A DNA stretch of 64,000 nt from Saururus chinensis (taxonomy: Eukaryota; Streptophyta; Magnoliopsida; Piperales; Saururaceae). Shown here piece after piece: positions 22,234 to 31,963 of this stretch. The notes beneath the pieces are model-generated. The model saw only the letters and a program-made list of their open reading frames with translations. It was not told the origin of the DNA and ran no database searches. Made by a program: the position numbers and the translations under genes. The stretch lies in NCBI GenBank assembly GCA_035235625.1, contig CP141143.1, positions 2,152,501 through 2,216,500 of the forward strand. The letters run 5' to 3'. Numbering within the stretch: position 1 is the stretch's first letter; each line of letters opens with the position of its first letter.

Positions 22234-25206
22234 TGCTCGAGCACACACAGTGTGGAGGCCATTTACCAAGAGTTATGTCAAGCACTCGTTAATTTATCAA
22301 TTTTTTAATTTAAAAATGTCTAAATGTGTAGCCTACCGGGTGCAGATGAGAAATTTATATTTGTTATATCTTATGGTAATAAGTAAATTTCTTGTCAGTT
22401 TATGTTATCTTTTGGTGCCTGGCAGTTGGTTATTACTACTTCTTTTCAAAAGAGGTTCGCAGAAGTGTAGTCTATGGGGAACAACCCAGAAACAGGTCTT
22501 GTACTGTATTACTTCTATTTTTTATTTTAGATATTGTAAAAATTTCTTGGATTATGATTTAATATTTGACATGCATTCATGGAATTGTGACTTTAAATAT
22601 TTTTCCCTTTGGATAACTAATGGAATTATTTTCTCAGACTGGATCTTTACATACCTTTAAATACTGATGAGCCGAAGCCAGTTGTGGCATTTGTGACTGG
22701 TGGTGCGTGGATCATTGGGTGAGGTTTTAAGCTATAATTTCTTTTCTTGACAGCATGGACATAAGTTGCTACTTTTTTTTCTCTATTTTTTTTTATTTTG
22801 TCTTTTCCCCCAACCATTGAGTGATGTCATTTGTGCGATAGTATGGGTGCTGATTTGTTCCGGTGCTTAACACTTCATTCATCTATTATATTCTGGTACT
22901 CGTTTTATTGTTATAGGTATAAAGCATGGGGGGCTCTTTTAGGTCAAGAGCTGGTACAGAGAGATGTTATTGTTGCATGTATTGACTACAGGTACTTCTC
23001 ATTGTTCTGTTCTGTACTTTATTGAAGCTTGACTCTTCTATATGCATATACACTTGTGCTACATCTGATTACCAACAAATGCACTTGCTCACTTTATAAT
23101 TATGCACATGCATTTGCCTCTATATGTTTATTCAAATCCTCTTAGTTGGATCATCCGTATGCAGAAATTTTCCACAGGGCACTATAAGTGATATGGTCAA
23201 AGATGCTTCGGAAGGAATTTCATTTGTTTGCAACAATATTGCTGAATACGGAGGTGATCCAAACAGGTAAACGTTTTGTATTTAATGGTTTCGTGCAATT
23301 TTGCCTTTTACTTTTACTAAAGGACACAAGGAACGGATCTTGTTTTTTGGTCTTGAAATGCCCCCATTTCATAATCTTTGTAGGATCTATCTGATTGGTC
23401 AATCAGCGGGTGCACATATTGCTGCATGTGCTCTTTTGCATCAGGCTATTAAAGAACGTGGTGAAGGGGAGAATACTACATGGAGTGTTTCCCAGATAAA
23501 TGCTTATCTTGGTATCTCAGGGGGGTAAGTATAGTTTTACCTTAGAAATCATATCCAGAACCTTTTTTCTTTGGTTTTTTGTTATTTCTCCATTTCTCTA
23601 GTTTGTATTCTACTGTTAAATATTAAGAGAGCTTTGTGGGCCTTTGGTTGGAGGATGGTATATTTTATTATACATAAATCATAAGAAGTTGTTTTCCATA
23701 TTTTATGTGCTTGCTCGTTTATGTGATAAAGACATGCAAATGATGCTTAAGTTTATGTTGATTATAAAAAATGGCCTATAACTTTTGGACGATTTGATCA
23801 GCCCTAATAAAACAAGAGATTTGATATAATGTGATGGGCCCTGTCAGCACCCTGCACTCAGCAGCCGCTGTTTTGAAATCCAACAGCTGCTAGTGCCCTA
23901 TATCAGGACTCATTAAAATAATTGACCCCTTGGTGAGATGAAAATAGCAGCACTTTAAATTTTAACTATTATATTGGTATTTTATTTGAATGACACAACT
24001 CCAGAATTCTAGTTACAGTGATTGTGCATGTTCCAACAGTTACAACATGTTGAACTTAGTGGATCACTTTCACAGACGAGGCTTGTATCGTTCAATTTTT
24101 CTCAGGTTACATGATATTGTCTTTGTCTTTGAGGATTATTTTTCCCATGTTATTCTGTTCGTTCTATATAATGATTTGCACATACCTTGACATTTTAATG
24201 ACGTTTTGCAGCATAATGGAGGGGGAACAATCCTTACCTAGGTTTTCTCCTGAGATAATGGTACAGGATCCAAATATTAGACATGCAGTTGCACTCCTAC
24301 CCTTTATCGTCCTTTTTCATGGAACTGCAGATTATTCAATTCCTTCAAATGCCAGGTGCAGCCCCTTTCCTTGACTGTCTGATTAAGCACCTATCTACAT
24401 GGGACATTTCAATCTTCAGTTTAATCTCAACTTATGTTTTTGCTGGGCCTTGTTTTGCTGTGATTTTATCCTTTGACATCATTTTCTTTTGTTCTATACG
24501 GGGCATGCTCTGATCTTATAATAGGAACCTGGAGAAAAAAAATTGTGAAAGCAAACATGGTCATACTTGTGGATCTTCATGCTATGCTTGTCTGCCTATG
24601 TTTTGTTGCTAAATAAAGGTTCATAATTGTTGTGAAATGCTTGAGCTTGTCAGAAACTATTAGAAAATGACAATTCCTTTTGTCCATGCAGTGAGACTTT
24701 TGCAGATGTTCTTCAGAAAGTTGGTGTTAAAATTCAGCTGATTTTGTATGAAGGAAAGACTCACACGGATTTGTTTCTTCAGGTGGGTTATGTCCTGCAA
24801 GTAATTTTTTTCACCACGAGGTATTATTTCAGTTTGATGATAACATCCTTGCTTATTAACCCTCCTTGTCATCCCTCTTCACCTCCCCACCACCATGATG
24901 ATGACGATGACTGATAAGATGGATGAAAAGCGTTTCTTTTATTTTTTAATTGTTTCATTTCTGTTCTCTACAGCTAATACTTCCATATGATTTATTTTGT
25001 TGCTTTCGTTTTTTTCATTTCAATTTTTCTTGTGATATTAATAGGACCCTTTGAGAGGTGGCATAGATGAACTGCTTGAAGATATAGTTTCTGTCATCCA
25101 TGCAAGGGATCCATTGGTGCTAAATAAAGATGCAGCGGCTCCGCCAAGGAGGCGGCTTGTGCCTGAATTTATGATTAAGTTGGCTCGCAAAGTAAGCCCG
25201 TTCTAG
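21032..25206 (+). CDS. ICME: Isoprenylcysteine alpha-carbonyl methylesterase (11 exons, 456 aa)
   Basis: Removes the methyl ester from prenylated C-terminal cysteine of CaaX proteins, acting in the endomembrane system; the Arabidopsis protein affects ABA sensitivity. Exons are 21032-21393, 22095-22171, 22426-22495, 22638-22718, 22917-22991, 23165-23266, 23384-23524, 24040-24105, 24212-24355, 24692-24782 and 25045-25206; all junctions are GT-AG and the total is 457 codons. The first 115 residues are a variable Ser-rich region (run of 10 Ser), then [17 protein letters not shown] hydrophobic stretch lies at about 127-153. The alpha/beta hydrolase shows the oxyanion motif VTGGAWIIG (189-197), nucleophile elbow GQSAG (Ser263), Asp365 in HGTADYSIP and His397 in GKTHTDLFL, so the triad is intact. 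The C-terminus [19 protein letters not shown] matches the Arabidopsis protein. PH1 pseudogene pieces flank it on both sides. Confidence 0.95.
22176..22230. repeat. Compound (CT)n(CA)n microsatellite in ICME intron 2
   Basis: About 10 CT units followed by about 16 CA units, starting a few bases after the exon 2 donor site at 22172. It is likely to vary in length between individuals. Confidence 0.95.
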
Positions 25207-26157
25207 GCATCAAGTGTTGCTCTGAGTTGTTGGAAAATTATTGCATACCAGAAAATTTGTTTCGCTTCGCCTGCTCTTAACCCCCTGAAAATGTCGTATT
25301 GGTTGAATTTCCACTGGTTTTGGTTTTGTGAAGCCCCTAAATGGCTACAAAATAGCATATACAAATACAAGGAATGCTTATAGAACTAGCGGAGTCCATT
25401 AATTTAATTGTTTCTGCAACAAGGCGAGATTTACATGTGTTTGACGATGTACCAAGTTCCAAACGTGAGTTTTGTAATCCAGTAGCATAAGCATTTATTA
25501 GCTACCCAATAAAGTCGGAATTGACTGCCTCATGTAGCGTGCATATCTTACTGAAAATGCCAGCTAAAAAGACAAAACCATATATGATAAGTGATAATTT
25601 CGTCGTCTCAGAGCATGTTTATATGTGCTACACATCCTTAGGGATCACAAGAGAAACAATTACTTTACGATGCCCAAGCATGACTCGTATTCTTTTCATT
25701 GCCAGGGATCTCATGATTGTGGGTACCTGTATGGTTACAGCTGGTTCGTCAATAATAATTTGGTATCAGAACAAAACAAGACCGGTAGGCTGTCTGGAGG
25801 GCTGCAAATAAATCAGCTGACTCGGCCCGGCCTAAAATTGGCGAGCCGGGTTAGGCTTAAATATAAAAACTTATAAGTTTTGAGGTTAAGTTCGGTAAAA
25901 AAATGTGAAAGCCCATAGTTCGACCTGTAATAAGTGAGGTTCATTGGCCATTACCTCAACTTATTTTTCAACCTAACTCACCCCTCTTCAATTTTATCTC
26001 CAATCTTAACTCCCATATAAAAAGAAAATAACCCTGACTTTTCATTCATTCAGTTATTCTGCGGTTGTGTGCTCTCTTTTCTCTCATACTTTTATCTTAT
26101 TAGCTCAAGTTATGGCTTTATTGGTGGTAGGGGGAGTACATCTAGACATGATACCAC
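25207..26157. other. ICME 3' flank and repeat-derived DNA
   Basis: After the ICME stop codon comes about 600 bp of unremarkable AT-rich sequence, probably 3' UTR and downstream DNA. From about 25800 the sequence is of repeat type (CGGCCCGGCC...GAGCCGGG), leading into the right PH1 pseudogene copy. No gene is supported. Confidence 0.5.
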
Positions 26158-26442
26158 TGGTTGTTCGTGCTTGAGTAGGGGAAGGTCCTTTGGTCCAAGC
26201 ACTCGCACATCACTTGAACATCCAGGCCCCACAATGTCATCTCCATCACCACCTACCTCACCGTCAAGGGTGTAGAAGATGTCTTCAACAGGCAGTTTGC
26301 TTTCGAGCTCTCCATTGACCGCGAGACTATGCATTTTATCACTGAATATGATAAAGAGAAGGAAAAGTAGATCAACTCCATTGGCTAATCCATTGTTCAA
26401 TGCTCCCAATGTGTGATAGACTCCGAAGTTGTCGATTATGAT
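26158..26442 (+). pseudogene. PH1-like pseudogene: PH1 (pleckstrin homology) pseudogene, right copy
   Basis: The in-frame translation WLFVLE-stop-GKVLWSKHS, then TYLTVKGVEDVFNRQFAFEL, then TMHFITEYDKEKEK-stop-INSIG-stop-SIVQCS and DSEVVDYD follows plant PH domain-containing protein 1 (a phosphoinositide-binding protein of about 145 aa) without visible introns across about 95 codons. Stops at 26176, 26368 and 26386 kill the frame, and a further TGA lies in ITSTSRP (near 26205). The last two of the three listed stops are also present in the left copy at 20349 and 20367. Confidence 0.85.
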
Positions 26443-26907
26443 GTAAAGTGTAGTGGATGACAAAATTGAGTGGTTGACGGGGGAGGACAAGACTGATTTT
26501 TACCTTGGATGGTCACTTATTCTCATGTTGGCAATAGCGATGAAAAAAAATAGTGGCTCGGTCTGACCGAGCTGAGCTAACTTTTTATTCAAAAAATTAG
26601 GGTCGGGTTGGGCTTTTTATTTGTTATTCATGTTTAAAGTCAGGCCTAGGCCTACCCCTATTGCCAAAGCTTAGCCCGCTTGCAACCCTAGCCATCTGTG
26701 GCCGGTCATACGTTGCTACAGCTTTGTTGCTATGGCTTTGTTGGTATGGCTTAAACATGATTGTAGATACAAATCTAAATAAAAAAGAGAAAATTAATAT
26801 ACATAAGGCGCATATTTGAGAAAATATACGTGCTTGGCACCTTGGCGATGTCCGATGAAGATACTAAACAAATCTCTAAAAAAACAACAGTCGATTCAAA
26901 GCATCAC

Positions 26908-26913
26908 TTTATT
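26908..26913 (-). terminator. Polyadenylation signal AATAAA for the small basic protein gene
   Basis: The minus strand reads ATGAAATAAAG about 170 bp downstream of the stop codon at 27081, a suitable place for the near-upstream poly(A) element of that gene. Confidence 0.5.
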
Positions 26914-27080
26914 TCATAATCATTAATTCAGCCTAAGGACATAACAAGCGCAAACCGGTTACAAAGCAAAGCGTAATAACGACGCAGATGGACTTGGGAG
27001 GCAAGAAAAGCCTACCCCAAGACATTTTAAGCACTATCACTATCAGTGCCCCAACCTATACTGATAACTGGCTCCAAGGC

Positions 27081-27360
27081 CTAATTCTTTGCTGCCGCCG
27101 GCTTGCTAGCTCCCTATATAAGAGAAATAAAAAACACAAAAACTGTGTAAGCAGTTAATTATGCCACTGTAGCATGTAAGATCAATCATATGTTTTGTAA
27201 CGACGAGCTTGTTTACCTTCTTCTTAGGAGGAGGGCGAGGCTTTGGTTCAGACTTCTTTGGGCTGGTCTTGGACGCTGGAGCCTTGACTGCGGGCTCCTT
27301 CTTAGCCTGACCAAACAACCCCTGAGACCCAATAGGCTTTTCAGCTTTCAAGGATGCCAT
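27081..27360 (-). CDS. Small Lys/Pro/Ala-rich basic protein (58 aa, two exons)
   Basis: Exon 1 is 27360-27217 and exon 2 is 27113-27081; joined at AAGAAG|GTAAAC...TATATAG|GGAGCT they give a 58-residue protein starting MASLKAEKPIGSQGLFGQAK and ending GASKPAAAKN. It has about 17 Lys and many Pro and Ala, no signal peptide, no membrane segment and no cysteine, and resembles the tail of a linker histone or other nucleic-acid-binding disordered protein in composition only. The clean splice junction, in-phase stop, poly(A) signal and upstream CT-rich leader (27361-27400) argue for a real gene. The function is unknown; nuclear or RNA association is a guess from charge. Confidence 0.7.
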
Positions 27361-27837
27361 CTTCCTCTTCTTTCCTTCCTGGATTTTTTTAACACTAAAT
27401 TCAGGAGGAAGCTTAACTTAGTCGATGCCCGAGGAACTCCGCTAACAAACCCATGATATTTATAGGATGGAACTTGGAATCATAGACAAGAGGGGATAGC
27501 TGCCCAAAGGCGAGTAGCATCGCGGAATGTGAATAATATCACTATGCGGAAGAGAAGGCCAATGGTGCTTGGAATTGGATGCTGATTTGATAGGTGGAGT
27601 GTTCGATGTCTATGATGTGGATAGAATTAGATGAGGCCATTATGTGGGTCCGGGAGAAATCTATGAGGCAATTTATCACGGACATTCGGAGCACATTCTG
27701 CCGAGGTTACCAAGCATTTAGTGACGGCACTAACAAATCTCTTGTCATAATAAAGATAATAAATTTTGCTCTACCTAACTCTCAATTCTACTTTGCCAGT
27801 TCGCAGTACCTAGAAAATTTAAAAAATGGTGGAAGAT

Positions 27838-29261
27838 TGTTAAAGTTTATCAAGGCGATGGATCGATTGCTATTGATCGGGACAAAAAAATTAACTTACA
27901 GTGAGTTAAATGATCTATCAATCTATTTAAACTTTTAAATGAGGAAATTTACAGTCAATCAAATAATCAATCACTTTGATCAGTTTGACAATTTTTTAAA
28001 TAATTTTTTTTTAGTTTTGAATAAAAAGAGGTCCATTTAAAAGAGCATTTGTCCCAAAGTTATATACAGAGAGTTTTCATTCAAAATATATAGGGTTTTG
28101 ATTTACTTCTTAATTTTTATTTATAAAAGTATCTTGTTATCTCTATATAATTTGACCTATTATTCTAAAAGGAGAAAGTAAATTTGTCTTAAAAAAAATA
28201 TAATTTGCAAATAAATATGAAAGGCTTCATTACATCTTAAAGACATACTTGTATAGTTCACGATTACACACCAAAATTAAGAATTTAATAAGGCAAATAT
28301 TATTTTTAGAAGAGTAATTCACGCCTCAAAGCACAGCTTGTTATAGTGCACTTTCTACAATAAATTTTAAATTTTGAAGCGGTCATTTCAACAATATGTT
28401 CATCATCTATTTCAGCCACTGTACAATGTTCAATAATTTAAAAGATTGAAGCTTTTTACTATTGTTTAAGTTAAAATGATATTTTTAGATTGTTGGTAGA
28501 ATTCCTTAACCTTGTGACTTGACTGATGGTAGAAAGCTTCAATATTTCAAATTGTTGAACCTCATACGATGGCTGAAATGGATGATGGATAACTTGTTGA
28601 AATGACCACTTCAAGACCTAAAATTTATTGTAGGAGATGCATTACAATAAGATGTGCTTCAAGGTGCAAATTACTCTTCTAAAAATAGTATTTACCCCCA
28701 TCAATCCTTGATTTTAGTATGTAATTGGGAACTCCACAAATTTGTCTTTGAGTACAATGGAGCTTTCCATATTGGTATGTGGATTACACTTTTGAAGATA
28801 AATATGCTTCCTCCTTTTGGAATAATAGGCTAAATCTTATCTTCTCTTTTGCATGCAAAGAGAGAAAACAAGATAATTTTATGAAAAACTTGAGAAGTAA
28901 ATCAAAATTTTATATATTTTGAATGAAAACTCTGTATATGACTTTAAGATGAATCCCCTTTCAAAGAGACCCATTATTTCCTTCAAAACAGATAAAAAAA
29001 CTAAAATCATTTGAAAAATTGTCAGATTGATCGATCACTTTGCAGAGAAATTGATTGTTTGATCAAGTGTGACTCTCATTGTTCAGAAGTTTAAACGGAT
29101 TGATCAATCATTCTTTGGATCATCGATCAATCAACTTACTTTATATTGATTTCTTTGTCTTGATCTATCAATTTTTGTACCACTCGATCAATAATTTTAC
29201 TCTTAAAAAAAAATTTATGGTTTGATCGATCGCCTTGATACAATTTTGAACAACTTTAACA
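27838..29261. repeat. Giant inverted repeat: two head-to-head copia-type LTRs
   Basis: The left arm (27838-28474) and right arm (28529-29261) are reverse complements over most of their length, with a spacer of about 54 bp. Both arms start (outermost) TGTTAAAGTT. They share TATACAGAG.GTTTTCATTC, GTAATTCACGCCTCAAAGCA (with changes on the right arm) and GGCTGAAAT.GATGA near the centre. Homologous single-copy sequence occurs at 46312-46464 plus 53098-53620, where it is the 3' LTR of a copia element. A bare AATGGTGGAAGA purine run precedes the left arm and may be a polypurine tract. A transcript through it would fold into a ~640 bp stem. Confidence 0.88.
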
Positions 29262-29916
29262 ATACCTACTACTCAAACTACAACCATGCCTATAGATGCT
29301 GTAAAAAGTTTTAATACTTTTAATTTGTAATTAAGTACTTCTAGTTTTTATCCAAGTCGAGCTAAAAAAAGAAAAGAATGATATGGCCAAGAAATTTGAG
29401 TATCATCAAAGGGGGACATATTTTTCTTTCAAAATTTTTATCTTTTTAAAAATAACATCTTTATTCACACTCCACTTTTTTGTCACTCACCCTATTAATA
29501 AATAACAACCCACACATTTGGAAAATTATGTTATTTTATGCAGTTGGAGGATAAAATATGTTACTCGTACCCTTTAAATTTTGATGGAACCATTTTTTCA
29601 ATATTTTTAGGCCATATACCCCTTTTCAATTCCTCATCGACCAATTCCTATCCAAAATAAATTGTGGAGTGATATCATATGTGGGGTATAGAAGACAGAA
29701 ATAGTAAGGTGATGTAGGTAACTAATTTTAAAATACCTTGAATTTTCTGTCAAAATCTAGGTAGAGATCAAGTTGTGGCATGCAAATAATAATATTCTAG
29801 GGAAAAAGTGAGATTTTCTAAGTACACTCTCGTGATACATAGTCTCTATGTGGTATTTTTTATTGAAATTTTAGCTGCAAAAATGCCACTACAAGCCCGC
29901 ACAGGTAAAAGATATA

Positions 29917-30017
29917 CTCTCCTTGTCCCACATTAATAGTTATATTTAGTTTTTCAAATAACTAATCTAATTCATTCTAAAAAACTAAATGTAACTATTA
30001 ATTTGGGACTTAGGGAG
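29917..30017. mobile_element. Short Stowaway-like MITE (101 bp)
   Basis: The ends CTCTCCTTGTCCCACATTAA and ...GGGACTTAGGGAG are inverted repeats flanked by TA on both sides (29915-29916 and 30018-30019). Almost the whole element is palindromic: ATAGTTATATTTAGTTTTT faces AAAAACTAAATGTAACTAT. It looks like a deletion form of the longer MITE family in this window. Confidence 0.85.
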
Positions 30018-30937
30018 TATCATATTTTGCTATTTGCTTCTTTTGTTCCCTTTTCACATTAGTTAACTTCTTTGCTTGGTTTACAACATGCATGATGCTT
30101 TGTCATCAATATCTCCAGGATGCCATGTATTCTTTGCCTTCAAGGGGGAGGTAGATATATAATCCACCTTTCAACTAAATATTGGGTAACTTGTTAAAAA
30201 AATGCAAGTAACTAATATGTTAGTTTAAGCAAGGGTTAAGGGCACTCAATATGTTGTCGCATGATCAGAGCTTCTCTCAATAGAGGACTAAGGCTCTCAT
30301 ATCACAAGTACTTTCCATGATACTACTGAAAGCAGCAGTATTTTCAAAATTAACTCGACTACCAACCTAGATTAGTGGCCAGGTAAGAAAACCCGGGTAT
30401 AAATTATGTTCAACCGAATACCCAAATTTAATTAGTAAATAAACCGACCTGAAAAGCTAACCACATCTAGTCCAGGTCAAGTCGGTTTTCAAAACACTAG
30501 AAAATAGTACTTAGTACATTACTTAGTAACTTAATTATGTTACTAATGTAATTTTGATTATTACTTTTTTTAGGAAATATACCTTACTTTTGAAGCTTAT
30601 TTAATTTGGCATTATAAAATGTGGCATTTCCAATCAAAAGCTAAACTAATATTTTTGTTTTTTGTAGGTATACAAGTTCAACTCTATTTCAAGTATTTGT
30701 CAAACCGAAAGAAACAGTAGAAAGTCTATGAATATAATAGAATTCGCCTAAATACCCAACTCTACTACTACATCGATCACATAATTATATTCTTTCCATC
30801 TTAAAATAAGTGCATGATTAAAAAAAAATATTAAAATAAGTGTCCCATATGTTTAGCTCTCAACCACTTTTCTCTTATATGCAAGTTTTCTGTATATTTT
30901 TTCTTAGATATCCTCTATCATTTTTTTTAATTACACC

Positions 30938-31330
30938 CTCCCTCCTATATTAATAGCTACATTTGAAAAAATAGTACTCCCTCTTACCCATATTAATAAT
31001 GAAAAAATAGCAATTTTTATTAAATAATAAAACCCCAAATCTATGAAAAGAGAAAATATGTTTATCATACTTTTTTTTAGTACCCAATCACTTAAATTGA
31101 ACAAAATACAACTATTAATAAAGAACACATTTTTTTACTAAATAGAGCTATTAATTGAGTCGGATGGAGTAGTTTTAATTTAATGATGAAACTCACATCT
31201 AAAAGAAAAAAAATAAGCTTATGATATTTTTTTTCTAAGTACTCAATCACTTAAATTAAACAAAATAAAGCTATTAATATAGAGTTAATTTTTTTTACTA
31301 AATAGAACTATTAATTTGAGATAGAGAAAG
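30938..31330. mobile_element. Stowaway-like MITE (family A), outer copy split by a second copy
   Basis: The left part (30938-30974, CTCCCTCCTATATTAATAGC) and right part (31172-31330, ending GAGATAGAGAAAG before TA) together match the full-length family interior. The inner copy at 30977-31169 interrupts it with a TA duplication. Confidence 0.8.
30977..31169. mobile_element. Stowaway-like MITE (family A), inner nested copy
   Basis: 193 bp, starting CTCCCTCTTACCCATATTAA and ending GAGTCGGATGGAG, flanked by TA at 30975-30976 and 31170-31171. It inserted into an older member of its own family. Confidence 0.82.
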
Positions 31331-31963
31331 TATGTGTCAATGGATTGAGTGTAATTTTAAAAACTTTTAAGTTATATCAAGTAACTTAAATATTTTACTT
31401 TTTTAAAATGGAACATTTATTTTATAACGGAGAAAGTAAGATTTATATAATTTGTTGGGGTTCTATTTTTGGCATTTAAACAAGTTGGATATTAGAGAGA
31501 ACATGCCAGTCTTCTTCAATTTGCCATCACGTATAAATAGGTGAACAACTTCTATCCGTTTTCCATTATGGCATAACCATATGTAGTTGCAGAATTATCA
31601 AAAAAACATCTATTCAGAAAAATTCTTAATTAGTAAGTCAAGACTGTTAGAGAATTGCCATGTCCGTGTCGCTAGTACGTCTTTTTGTTTTTGGTAAGTA
31701 TTATCCAGAGGGAGCCAGTGGTCCGAGCCAAAACTAACAACCATGCTAATTTTGACTACGTTGCACATGAGCATTTACAAGTCGATTGGTAGTTTAGCCA
31801 TAAATATTTTTGCACTTGGGTCGACGATGACAAAACCACTTTAATCAATACCAAATTGAACTTGGCCCCAAAGTCGACTTGAAAAAAATAAAAAAACCTA
31901 ACAAATAAAAGGCCATCATCGATCCCCGATCACCTTCTTATATACCTTGGTACAATTGAGTAG

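Larger units (their letters stand above)
29262..31963. other. Intergenic region with MITEs, no gene
   Basis: AT-rich DNA between the hairpin and the end of the ABCG gene. Besides the MITEs listed separately, no reading frame or RNA gene is supported. Confidence 0.6.

Noticed and set aside
27594-27938. 114-codon plus-strand ORF before the hairpin
   Set aside because: It runs into the LTR arm and shows no domain or splice context; it is probably chance or retroelement debris.
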